From Uloborus plumipes (taxonomy: Eukaryota; Arthropoda; Arachnida; Araneae; Uloboridae): DNA of 64,000 bases. How positions within the stretch are numbered: the first letter of the stretch is position 1; every line of letters starts with the position of its first letter. Location: assembly GCA_038373865.1 (NCBI GenBank), contig JAXGGA010003048.1, positions 45,793 through 109,792 of the forward strand. The letters run 5' to 3'. The position numbers and the translations under genes are program-made. This document shows, piece after piece, positions 46,060 to 56,718 of this stretch. The notes under the pieces are model-generated. The model made no database searches. It was not told the origin of the DNA and was given only the letters and a program-made list of their open reading frames with translations.

Positions 46060-46740
46060 ATGGATGTAATTTATAAGGCAAAGCGCACTATATTAAGATT
46101 GCAAGCAATAAAGCTATTCAGAAAGATTAATGCGGGATTAATAGAAGGTAACTTAAATGAAGATGATTTAGACCAACTTTTGGCGGAATTGGATTTGAAA
46201 GAAAAGGAGTTTAATTTTCTTGATATTGAAATTCAAAAATTTATAGAATTAAAAGATGTGGAAGAAGAAATCTTAAAATGCGATGAATATAATACAACTA
46301 TAGTAATTTGGCGAACAAAAATAAATCGCGCCATAGCAAAATTTGTAACTGGTTCCAATTTTATCGCGCCAACTACGACTTCCAATAATTTAAAAGAAAG
46401 CATTGTAATTCGAGAACTTGAATCCCCACAGATTAGTAAACCTCGACTAGTTACCGATGAAATTGACGATGATCAAAATTTGACGGATTGGCTAACATTT
46501 TGGGATCCCATTCAGCAAAAATCTGAAGACAATGCAAATAAGGCGGACATGAATTATTTCGAGAAAACTGGCGAGTAGAAGGATGATGGTAGATATGAAG
46601 TAAATTTGCCGTTAAAAATAGATGAAGCCATATCAAGAAAAAATAAACATTTGTCATCAAGAAGATGTGAATCTACCTTTGGAATATCAGAAAAAATAAG
46701 ACTTCGAAGAAAATACGAAGAAGATTCTGACGAATGGATT
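46060..46740 (+). pseudogene. gag/pol remnant of the decayed BEL/Pao-like element
   Basis: 172 codons from an ATG after a leader of about 250 bp, ending at TAG (46576-46578). The N-terminal half is charged and helical-looking, as in Pao-type Gag. It ends with QNLTDWLTFWDPIQQ, corresponding to the conserved start of the Gag core (F.G....W..F.D.F). The same frame continues past the stop with DGRYEVNLPLK, resembling the RYEV.LP.K motif at the start of Pao pol, and runs to TAA (46741-46743). Everything between that point and the integrase tail has been lost or replaced. Confidence 0.7.
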
Positions 46741-46743
46741 TAA

Positions 46744-47169
46744 GGAAGGATAACAGAAGAATTTCAAGATTCCGAGCTAGCTAAGAAAACTAATTCAAAG
46801 GAAAATGACAGCAATAGTGTAACTAGTGGATACACAGCTGATAGACAGTACTTTGCCGAATTGACGATTCCTGGAGAAAAAGTTTTAATCGAAATTGGCA
46901 AAGGAAGAGAACATACTAGAAATTTACAGAAAAAAAGTGGTGTTAAGATAGTGTGCATTCAAGATGGTATACGACAAACTGCACACGAAAAACCTCTAAG
47001 AATATGTAGCTGTCCTGTGAAAGACGAAATTGCAAAGAAAATGGTAACAGGTCTTCTGGCGAGAAAATATTTCTCAAATATACCTGGCCCGCCAACACAG
47101 GACGAGATCACGATGCCAAGACAAGCTGTTGTTAATGTAATTGGCGTCGTTGTGATGGAAAAGATATAG
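46744..47169 (+). pseudogene. KH-domain segment resembling FUBP/PSI-family RNA-binding proteins
   Basis: In the same frame as the gag remnant and open for 141 codons. It contains a recognisable KH fold sequence: ELTIPGEKVLIEIGKG, then NLQKKSGVKIVCIQDG, then EKPLRICSCPVKDEIAKKMV. This is the VP...V..IIGKGG..IK.LQ..SG.KI...QDG....KPLRI.G....V..AK.MV pattern of FUBP1/KHSRP/PSI. The G-x-x-G loop is changed (GKGR for GKGG). A linker and the start of a second KH (ITMPRQAVVNVIG) follow; after that the KH match continues only in a shifted frame (CDGKDIERI) and stops. Directly afterwards the first frame resumes with KWKFDPP..SWWWG, an integrase-core end. KH domains bind single-stranded RNA or DNA. This copy looks like a captured host-gene fragment, now broken. 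Confidence 0.68.
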
Positions 47170-47260
47170 AAAGAATTTGAATTGTCTCAAATCAAGTGGA
47201 AGTTTGACCCTCCATGAGCCTCATGGTGGTGGGGAGTTTTCGGGAAAGTCTCAGAAAACT
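47170..47260 (+). pseudogene. Integrase-core end of the decayed element
   Basis: Same frame after a TAG stop: SQIKWKFDPP, a stop, then ASWWWGVFGK. This matches the WKF.PP.AP.WGG.WE region containing the last catalytic Glu of BEL/Pao integrases, with that residue not preserved. Followed by about 230 bp of non-coding sequence to the polypurine tract. Confidence 0.6.
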
Positions 47261-47500
47261 CTCAATAACCTTCTCCAAAAGAATTCAGGACATTCTTCCA
47301 AACGTATGAAGGATGGATTTTTGAGAACTTTTTGATCTGTCTCACGTAGAACTTTCAATTGGACTTTCCCTGTTTTTTTAGTTTTAAGTGTTTTGAATTG
47401 TTAATTGATGTTTTATGCTGAATTTTAAGTTCATTAGTTTATGACCAAATTTATTTTTGGTTAAGATTTTGAGTTTGTTCCAAACTCAAGGTGGGGAGGA

Positions 47501-47797
47501 TGATGAAGATGAGTCTTAAAATAAGACATGATCATCCTTTCCACCTCATGGAGATAAAAATTGAGTTTGGCAACAATAGAAAGAAATTGAATAAGATTTG
47601 AAAATTTTAATATGAAGTAGATTGCAAAACTTTTTGGCCACTTCTTGTAAGAATTTTTCCTATCAAATTGTAAATAGTATTAATAAACCTTTTTAATATA
47701 AGCTTTTCTACTAAGATGTCACCAATTCATTATTTTTAAGATACCGAGCAGACAACCGCCCAAAATTTACAAGAAAATGTGTTACTCAGATGTAACA
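47501..47797 (+). repeat. 3' LTR of the decayed element
   Basis: 297 bp, partner of 45511-45808, followed by the target duplication GCTAA. Confidence 0.9.
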
Positions 47798-48059
47798 GCT
47801 AAAAACTCAGTTTGCCAAATGTAAATCAAATGAAGGGTCAGGGAGAAAAAAGATGAAAGTGACCAAAAAGCGATTTCGAGAAAAACGAAGAACAATTTCT
47901 CGTAGTTCCTTATGTAGTTTTACGAGTTCATGCACATTTCGGTCGCTTCTCTTCTTTTTTCCCCCTTGTTGTTCTATCAGATGATAGTAGTCCTTCATAG
48001 CCCCTAGATAGCGCTAATATCTCAACATTGACGAAAAGTGAAAAAGTATCAAACCACCA

Positions 48060-48835
48060 ATATTTTGATCAGGGTTCCGCCAATATATATCCCATATTTA
48101 TTTTGAAAATAACATGATATTTTCCATATTTTTAGAATTACAATATTTTCAATATAAAAATTACATTATCATATTAATAGTGTTCATATTAAAATAACTA
48201 AATAGTATTACTACTATATTTATATGCTATATTAATGAATCATTAATATAATATAATGCAGTGATACGTTAATTTTCACTATACTCCTAAAATTATTAAC
48301 ATTATAACAATTTCAATAAACTGCCTAAAATAATCGGAAAAAAGAAAAGTATCTGAAAATTGTGCCGACAATAATGCATTTATTTTTCTTACGTAATTGT
48401 GTAAAAAGTAGCTAACAAAAGAAAAATGAGAAAAGCAGCTAATGCTAAAGTAACTGAATTAAAATCGATATAAATTTTAACTAAAACATAAATTCTCAAA
48501 TATGAAAGAAGCATCACATATTACTATAATAAAAAAATTTACTAAAATATAACATATTGTGTTAAATAACTTTTCCATGTTTTAATTTTACATGATATTT
48601 TATATTGATATTGTTATATAATAGTATTGTGATAATTTCTGTGTTTATACAGGGCACCAGCATATATAAACAATATATAAAGTCAACAATACATCATTTT
48701 AATGAGCATTAAGTCCCACCAATAAATTCATTATTATCATTTTAAAAACCTTATGCTCTTTCAATATGAGCTACAATATAAATTTTTTATTTCAAATTTA
48801 AAAAAAAAAAAAAAAAAAATGTTACCTAACTATTG
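48060..48835. other. Extremely AT-rich intronic stretch
   Basis: Dominated by ATATT/AATAT words (CATATTTA, TATAATATAATG and similar) and ending in an A run near 48800. No coding or element ends were recognised. It may be a decayed AT-rich repeat. Confidence 0.6.
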
Positions 48836-48989
48836 TTGCCCCCGCTTAATCCGGTAAAGGATAAACAAATACCCTGCTAAAACAAATAAAACGTCCTGGA
48901 ACCCATGCCATCAACGCAATGTTAAAGATCCCAGCTTCAAATAAGTTTTCTTGGAACCAACATTATTCCTTTAAGTGGGACCGACAGTA
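48836..48989 (+). repeat. Interspersed repeat, copy 2 (partner of 18283-18436)
   Basis: Shares CGCTTAATC-GGTAAAGGATAAAC, CTGGAACC and TCTTGGAACC-A blocks with copy 1, in the same order and spacing, with diverged sequence between. Confidence 0.55.
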
Positions 48990-50277
48990 TGAATTTATCT
49001 TTTCAAAGATGTCATGGAATTTTGAATTTAGCTTTGAACAGGAGATGAAACACATAAGAGCAGGTTAGAAGAATATATAAACACTATTAATGAATCTTCA
49101 ACATTTTAACATTTTGCCAAAGCCTTTTCTCCAATTCTAGGTTTTTTGCTAAAGAACTTTTAAGCTCAGCTTAAATTCATCAAGTACTTTAACAGGAATA
49201 TTTCTGATTTTAGAAAAAAATTTGAGAAAAATAAATATTTCAAAAACTCATGGATGAATTTTAAATGCATTCAAACTAAAGTGAATGAATTTTTCAGATT
49301 TTGGAATATGTTATTTTTAGTGCTACTAGAAACAACTTGATATGTTTTCAGATAAACTTTTTGTGACAGATTGGAATCATATTGTAGCACATATTTTCAG
49401 TATACAAAATACTTATTTCCTAGCATTAGAGCTAGAAAAAACTAACATATTTTAATAATTATCATGAAAATTTTCTTTTAATCATTATAATGATTATTTT
49501 TACAAGATTAAGCTCATTAAACCTAAGCATGGCAGACGAAAAATCAAGACTATCCTTTTATGCTTTTCTCCTGGGAAAGGGGCACTGAAATATACTCAAT
49601 GTAGATCATGCAAAAAATAATCACTTTTGCGTGGTTTTTATTTACAGTAATAAATGTAAATACAGTCATTTCTCAAAATCGTGGGGAGGCAATTGACCCC
49701 GCCCCCTTTGATGACTAGTTAAAATCCACACTACGGTCAAACTATATGACAGACATTTTATGATCTATTAATGCGTACAAACATTAATGAATGAGACAAA
49801 AACATTTTCACAGCTGAACAAAATATCTTCAATGTAAAAAAACATAACAGCAATATTAATTTGATGTATCTGCCGGGCGTTAAATCTCTGTGGTGCGTTT
49901 TAGTAAACGGAAAAGTTTTGAATCAGAACAAACCTTTAGGGCAAAATTCGTACATAAACATCAATAATGAATGCCAAGATCATCTTTATGCGATGCAAAT
50001 ATAAATTTGGAAGTACAGTTCGAATTCATTCAAAATGAAAAACCTGCAAAGCGGAAAGTTTGAATTTCATAACAAGCTTGAAGAGAGTGCAATTAATCAA
50101 CGAGTTTACAATCAAACACAGTGGAACTATTACAGAAAATGCACAACAATTGCTATTTAAATTTGCACAAATGACATCGAGATCAAACGCTGCCGGCAAG
50201 TCACATCAAGGGCGGTCACCATGTGTTCGGTTAAAAAGCCTAGATTAAGAAGGAATATCGAGCAAAAGTGCATGCCA
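48990..50277. other. Intronic sequence without recognised genes
   Basis: AT-rich. A GGGGAGGCAATTGACCCCGC stretch near 49682 resembles the inner ends of the G/C-run hAT MITEs, but no pair was found. Confidence 0.45.
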
Positions 50278-50283
50278 ACTTAC

Positions 50284-50365
50284 CATAAACTGTCGTGAGA
50301 ACAGGCAAAATGAAAATGAAGACAAGTATGAGGTGATAATAATCCCAATTACGCGAAATCCCCAT
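50284..50365 (-). CDS. Signal-peptide exon (coding exon 1 of the LDLR/VLDLR-type receptor)
   Basis: On the minus strand ATG at 50365 stands in a strong start context (CACCATGG). It opens 27 codons plus one base: a short polar start (MGISRNWDYYH), a hydrophobic core (LILVFIFILPVL), then TTVY. The exon ends phase 1 at a GTAAGT donor (50283-50278). The split codon completed by exon 2 gives Ala, so the cleavage site is V-Y-A, satisfying the -3/-1 rule. It directs the receptor into the secretory pathway for display at the cell surface. An upstream in-frame ATG was not seen. The match of phase, reading frame and cleavage site with exon 2 makes this assignment firm despite the short length. Confidence 0.9.
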
Positions 50366-50520
50366 GGTGAGGGTAATTCGAGAGCTACCTGATAACTCTG
50401 ATGGTTCACCAAAAGAGTGCTAGTAGTAGTAAAAGATGCACTATTGCTCCTCAGCTACCCACGCAGTATTGGTTTCCATGACGTAGGCAAGCGGCAAATG
50501 CTGCCACATTTTCCAAGAGC
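50366..50520 (-). promoter_or_regulatory. 5' UTR and proximal promoter-like region of the LDLR-type gene
   Basis: Upstream of the start codon on the minus strand lie a CCAAT box (ATTGG at 50468-50472 on plus) and a CRE-like TACGTCA (50479-50485 on plus reads TGACGTA), about 103-120 bp from the ATG. No TATA box is visible. The transcription start is not determined. A further 5' UTR exon upstream cannot be excluded. Confidence 0.35.
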
Positions 50521-52069
50521 ATTCGAATTTCTGAGCTCACTCCCCATGGCGTGATATAAATAAATTTTTGCTTTTAAAGTTATTTCGATTTAAATGAATA
50601 CGCATACATATTTAAATAATTTACACGATGTGCTATTTTTAGCATTCTATTCTGAAATAATATCAACTGTACTTTTGGGATTTTTAGTTTTTTAATTCAA
50701 ATAATGGTGGGGAGAATGGCAAGAGATGGAACAACCTCCTGAGCATCACGCCACCGGTAGCTCGACGTGATTGGTTCGGCGGTTCTCTTTTTGGAGGAAA
50801 ATTGAAGGTGTGGACTTAGGTGAGAGAGTAGCCAGCGTGTCATTCAGACAGGAGATTCGTAGACTGGAGGGGATAAAAGTGGGGGTTTGTATTTGGAGCG
50901 CAGACAAGTGGCGAAAGATATCGTTCGCGGGGCAAGTTTATGGGTCAGGAACCCCGATACAAAAGTATTTTCCAGAGTTGAATTTTTCCGGCTCTTGCAA
51001 GCAGGGGCGCACCCAGGATTTAACTTAAGGGGGGGCTAATTTCAGGCAACGAGCACCCCTACCCCTTTTAAGTCCAGAGGCCATTAGATCAAATTTTTAA
51101 AATCGCGAGAATACTGAACTTTAATAGATTACCAATTCTTTCTTTTTATTTATTTCTTCCGGAATAATAGTGTACAGCTCTTATGGTTTGTTTTGATATG
51201 GAAAACAGCTTTATTAAAAATCGAAAAAATTGGGGTAAAAATCTCCGGATAAAAATAACTAATAAATTTCATTAAAAAAAACTTTTTAAGGTGTCAATTT
51301 GAAGCACACAGTGCCTCTTTGATTGGAAGCTCTCTTGTTTCTGTTAAATTTTATGTGAATTTTTTACTTATTAATCAAATTGTATTTATGTAAGAAAATA
51401 AATGGTTAATACTATGACGCGCTTCCAACCTTACTGAAGACGAGTAGGCAATTAATGCGTTAATAATACTTCTCTCATTACTTAAAATGTTAGACCACTA
51501 AATATATCAGGCTTATAAATCAGAAGAATAGCGTTATGAAACGAATCAAGACCAGACATAAATTGGAATATTCAAAAAATATACTGATAGGGGGTTCAGG
51601 AGTCCTCGCCCGGAAATTTTTAGAAAAGTAATCCCCATAACACAACAGTTAGACAACTTTTTGTTATGTTAAGGGACAGGAGGGTGGCGTTAGGAAATGC
51701 CCGACAGGGGGGCAAGCTTCCCCGACAGCAACAATTCTATTAACTTAAAATAAATTCAAATTTAACTAACCAACTTTTTTTATAGGATCGAAGCCAATCC
51801 ACCTGAATGCATTTTTTTTACAGACATACAAAACAACACAACTTAAAATAATAAAAGAAATTGTTTGAGATTGAAATGAACGGTTAAGCATGACATAGAA
51901 AAAAATGCATTTCCTCTCCCAAAAAACAATTAATAAGAACTTTTAAAGCATTATTAAAAAACTTTTTCAGTAAATAAAAGACAAAACACACACAAAATGC
52001 AAACTTTCTAATAAGTTGACTATTCAAATCGTAGAACAGGACAACAACACGCTTTCATAAATTTATACG
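50521..52069. other. Upstream flank without recognised genes
   Basis: Contains orphan hAT-like end CAGGGGCGCACCCAGGATTT near 51003 followed by a G run. No paired end or duplication found. The frame at 50771-51028 has no recognisable domain. Confidence 0.4.
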
Positions 52070-52099
52070 TTGCAGTTAACAGCTTTCGCTGGAAGTTTT

Positions 52100-52280
52100 C
52101 AAAAAATTTCATTCTGCGCATGCGTGATCGTTTCGAGAGAAGAAGGGACTGTTTCAGAGAACGTCACACTGATACATCGTGGAGACGTACTTTTTAAAGC
52201 GCAATGTGATGTGACGAGAATGAGACATTGCGACGTCGCCAGAACATTGCTGAGACTAAGTGTGCTATCAGGGTCATTCT
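52100..52280. promoter_or_regulatory. CpG-rich patch with an NRF1-type site
   Basis: CTGCGCATGCGTGATCG (about 52115-52131) matches the palindromic NRF1 consensus. The surrounding 180 bp hold several ACGTCAC/GACGTC words and are CpG-rich against an AT-rich background. Two overlapping frames on opposite strands have no recognisable content. It could be a promoter on either strand or a CpG-rich repeat. Confidence 0.3.
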
Positions 52281-52349
52281 TACCTCTAACAAAACAAATA
52301 CGAATTTTGTATTTACAGCTTATCATCAAACTAAAATACGATGATTGAA

Positions 52350-55298
52350 ATTAAATAAAATGATAGAAACATACTAATACAAGTTTTATTATCCGAAATA
52401 AATAGATATACGGAGAACGAAATTATTAATTAATGAAAATTTCGTAATTTTTTCCGGGTTTCACCAGCTTAGTTACGTCCGTTTTTTTAATTCTTTTTAC
52501 TATAAATAAAAATATCGTGGGACCCCCCTCTCCCCCGTTTTCGTTTCTTGAAAAGAAAAGTATGTTTCGTAAATTAAAAAACACTCCATTTTTTATTAGA
52601 AATTATTAATTTCCCCATAAATATTTTTATTTGTTAGAAATCCTAATTCTGAAGTCCGAGTAAAAATGTTGGATTGAATTGACAATTTTGGAGTGATACC
52701 TTATAGTAAACTGCAAGTTATCACTTCAAAATACCGAACTTCTTCAACTTTTAATCGGCTATGCCTCTTGTGCTAACTTTTCTCATTTTATTTAATTTTA
52801 AATGACATGCCACCCGAGTTTCAAAATAAAACGCTGTTTTACTTTCGGTTTTTTAGAAAATATTATTTAATTATTGAATATAAGACTAATAATAATGAAG
52901 AAACATTTTAAATACATTTCTATTTAGTTTCATCTTTACATCACTTACATTAAAAAACGAAAACCACTAGAACTTTATTTTGCGAGCTTTTTTTGGCTGC
53001 AAAAGCTTTTACTATATCATCAAATGATAACCTAGAGAATAATGATAATAATAATAAAAACAAAAATAAATACAAGCTGAGTAACCTTAAATATTTTCAA
53101 AACAAAAACAGTTTTTTGAATTCATAATTGAAAAATCGGGAATCGTGTAAAATGAGAGTTCTATCTTTATTCAGTTTATCTCTAGTTTTTCAGTAGTTTT
53201 TATTTTGAAATTAAGAAAAAAAAAGAAGAAAAGGAATGCTTCCAATTGTTAAAAAAAAAAAATCGTTAACTAAATACCAAATGACTAATTGTTTTCCTTT
53301 TCACATTGAATATTATATTTAATACGTTTGAAAACTATTTGAAATGAAATAAATTTTAAAAGCCTTAAATACTTTGCAAATTAAAAATATTTTCATGAAT
53401 TTCACTTTAGAAAAAATCTCAAGTAAAAAAATGTAAATTTTACATTTAAACTATCCAATATTCAGCATTAAAAGAAGTGTACAGTGAAATTTTAAGAAAC
53501 TTAGGAATCCTAAACTTTACTGTGTAAGAAATGGAACGAGAGTATTAAAAAAAAGTTATTATTGAATGAATGTTTATTAATTATCATTTGTTTATTAAAT
53601 ACTTTACGAAACTTCACATATTATGGCTGAAAAATATTCTGTACAATTTATTTATTTAAAACAAGAATTTAAATTTGAAAATTGGTACTTTTTATTAACG
53701 CGAAAATTTCCGGAAACCCGATTAAGTGATTTACTTTAAAACCGGTCATTTTTATTATTCAAATTGTTTAGAAATATATATTTAAAATATTTTTTAATAA
53801 AAAATACGAGCATCCATGTAGACTTTGATGCTTGAAGCAGTTGCTGAATAATCTTACCTGATTAAAGAATAAACCCCTCCCTAGTTTCTGAAGGGTAAGG
53901 GACATAGTTGATAAAACTTAGAAGGGGAAAAATTTGCATTTAACATTTTCCCCAAGAGTTTTGTTTTTTTAATATTTTTTTATCGGCTGTAATAGTGCCC
54001 TCCTCCATTTTGGCGCCCCCCCCCCCTGACTGCTTGTATTGCTTGCCACTAGCTGTGAAATCAGTACTTTCTGAAGATCATAGAGGAAATAAGCAATATT
54101 AGAAGAGGAGAAATAAATCCGTTGTGGTAGCTAAAGATGCCCTTTAGTGAATGATTCTACTGTGTGGAGACGGATAGGGACTTGTCGCTCCGATTCCTAA
54201 AACAGAGGCTACCGAAAAGGGAACGCTGCAAGGATTTTCCCCTAGGCCAGTGGGGTGAACAAGCTTTCGTCATTGTAAGCTAAAAGGAAGACACCATGTT
54301 GACAGTTTTATTGCAGTTTAATCTTGGAAAAGGGACGCATTTTCCGCTTCTTTGTATCGGGGTGCTTTCAAAGCTTCACTTCTCGGAGTGAGTGATTCAA
54401 GATGAAACTTTAACTGGTCACTCTCTAAAAGAAAATATATTCAAGCCATTTACTGGCCTCTTCTCACTTTCTCTCCGTTAATCTTTCCTACTCCTTTTAA
54501 ACATTAAAAGACATTTCTTTAAATTCTTCCTGTGCCTGCATTGAGACTTTTTTTTAGGGAGAGCTTTCTTTTAAAAATTTGTCTTTTTTTAAAAAAATAA
54601 TGAAAAGAAAATTATGCAGTTACTTAGCCAGTTCAGCACCCCTAAATTCTGGCTCCCGGGACACGAGCCCGGTTTGCCCCCCCCCCTTCCTCTAGTTACG
54701 CCATTGCTAACCCCACTCCCCAACAAATGTTCTTTTCAAAAAACATCTATAAAATTATAACCACTTTAAAAGTTTCTTTTTAGTTGAGAGGCATGGAAAT
54801 TCCTTTGGTTTTTTCCCCCCGCATAGGATAATACTACAAAGTACAATTTTTTCCATTCTACACTTCCACATAGTAAAAAATTAAAATAGTTTCGTCTACA
54901 CTTATAGGATAATTGCTGAACGCTTTGTAGGCGAAGTTTTCAAATCCTGTTACAGAAGAAAAAATATTGCGCATTTCACCATATGCTAATTTAAATTTAA
55001 ATACAATAGAAAGAGAGAAAAGCTGAAAAAATTAAGCCCGAAACTCAAAAATATCCGTAAAAGAGACAAAATTAAAAATGAATGGACAAATCGATATTGA
55101 AGGATATATACATACGAAAAAAACGGAGAAAGAAGAGAGATCAATTTCATATCCATCTTTTGGCTTTTGTTTTTTTTTTCATATGTTGTGTCCCAAACTT
55201 TATTTGTTGGAAATCGCTTTCCTACTCCAGCCTAGCTCATACGACAGAATTAGCAAATTTTGATACACTATTAAAAATGATAAGAAAAGAAAAAAGAA
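52350..55298. other. Upstream flank without recognised genes
   Basis: Mostly AT-rich. C-run-bearing hAT-like right ends are seen near 54012-54050 (GACTGCTTGTATTGCTTGCC) and 54680-54706 (CTCTAGTTACGCCATTG, inverted CAATGGCGTAACTAG), neither with a paired left end. Confidence 0.4.
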
Positions 55299-55308
55299 GA
55301 AAATAGCC

Positions 55309-55335
55309 AAAAAAAAAAAAAAAAAAAAAAAAAAA
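55309..55335. repeat. Poly(A) run
   Basis: Uninterrupted A run of nearly 30 bases after an A-rich stretch. A retroposon tail is possible but no body was recognised upstream. Confidence 0.8.
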
Positions 55336-56091
55336 CAAGCCGCCCAGTTCCTAAACAATCTCAAACTTGCTTTTCCAAGTTCTGGCCTTTCATCGAACTT
55401 AAATTTTTTATTACTTTAAAATAAAATTAATGATTACAAATGTTATCAGAATCTCTACATCAGAATCTAATACATTTCAGCAGACCTGCCTTTGGGGGAT
55501 CGGAGGCGAAAGCAATGCTCCATCTGACTTTGGGAAACTAATTGGTTTACATGCAAGTGGGTGTGGTTTTGCTATTTTTTTGGTATAACTTACAATGAGT
55601 ATATACCCCTTGTCCCCCTTCTGGAAAAACGTAGGAAAAAATCTTATATTTTTGTGCATAGAGAATTTTAAAATTACTCAGTGCATGTTTACACTTAAAA
55701 CAAATTTTCGAGTTGATTATATTTTAAACGGCGGAAATATAAATTGACACAAATAATAGAACTTTTAATTTAATCAGCTCAGTTAAAATCAATGCTAACC
55801 ATCATTCTTCATGCATTATTCAAGCTGCAAAAGACTACATTCTGCAAATATCGTTTAATGTTTTAAAACCATCGGCATAGTATAACACAGCTATAAATTA
55901 TATCGATAAAAAGTTATATATTTTTTTTTTTTAAGCAAATGTACATGCATGTTAGAGAAGGATATGCAATGCAATTAAATAACAAATTGAGAAGCGAAGC
56001 TCTATCATTTCTTTAAATGAAACACAATAAGTTCTTACCTCTGTGTTATTACCTCTGTAATGAAGAAAATTATTTTGAGCTTTAACTTTAC

Positions 56092-56262
56092 TTTCTTCTT
56101 ACTATACGAGTAAGTGCCTAACTCATTAGACAGAACTTTAAATTGCGTCGAACCACTAGTTACTAGAATCGTCCAACTGTACGACGACTTTTCGAATCGC
56201 TTTTGAAAAGTTTCGTCTGAGGTCTTCCATACGGGGGACCTAAGCATTTCCTCACTTCCCAT
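56092..56262 (-). other. Possible coding exon (unrecognised)
   Basis: On the minus strand ATG at 56262 opens about 57 codons of non-repetitive, less AT-biased sequence (MGSEEMLRSPVWKTSDETFQ...). This runs to a possible donor AAGAAA|GTAAAG. I do not recognise it. No in-frame partner was found, though a GTAAGT-type donor (CCTCCTG|GTAAGT, near 56666) lies upstream on the same strand. It may be an untranslated or coding exon of a further gene, or chance. Confidence 0.2.
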
Positions 56263-56718
56263 TCTACATTTCCTTTGAAAATTTCCGATAGCCTAATTGT
56301 CACCACGGTCCTTACGCTGATGGGCTTTTTACGACTAGCAGCAAATCTGCTTTGTATCGTCCATAGTCAACTCAATACGGGAAATTTGCACACTACCCCC
56401 TGCTGACAGCCAGCAGGCAATGAATGACAGGAAATCACTTAGAGGGGGCAATTCATCGAATCGCCATCGGGAAGATCGGAAAGTGTCTCTCGAATGACAA
56501 TGAATGTTTGTTCAAAACACGCTACAAGCGGTTTTCGTGTGGTGTCTGATTAGGAAAAAAGATTTCTCCTTTTCAACAAAGAAACTTTGCCCAAAACTAA
56601 AATACCGTGTTCGCCTGGACACAACGAGATGAGAGAAGAAGAATGGATCACGAGAAGAACTTACCAGGAGGTTTTCGTGTTCTGCATTGGATAAAAATTC
56701 GCGCTATTTTTCAATTAA

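Larger units (their letters stand above)
45511..47797 (+). mobile_element. Decayed BEL/Pao-like LTR element carrying a KH-domain segment
   Basis: LTRs at 45511-45808 (298 bp) and 47501-47797 (297 bp) share most of their sequence but differ at many sites. Both start TG(T/A)TGAAGAT and end CAGATGTAACA. Exact 5-bp duplication GCTAA (45506-45510 and 47798-47802). A primer-binding site TGGCGCCCCCGGGTGG follows LTR1 closely (45811-45826) and a polypurine tract GGTGGGGAGGA precedes LTR2 (47490-47500). The interior is only 1.7 kb: a gag start, a short pol-like piece, a KH-like segment and the end of an integrase core, with reverse transcriptase and RNase H deleted. Non-autonomous. Confidence 0.9.
43057..50283 (-). 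other. Intron 1 of the LDLR-type gene (7.2 kb)
   Basis: Lies between the donor of exon 1 (GTAAGT, 50283-50278) and the acceptor of exon 2. Contains a hAT element, an orphan Helitron end, a decayed BEL/Pao element with a KH-like insert, and AT-rich sequence. The signal-peptide junction is perfect across it, so no exon is needed inside. Confidence 0.78.
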
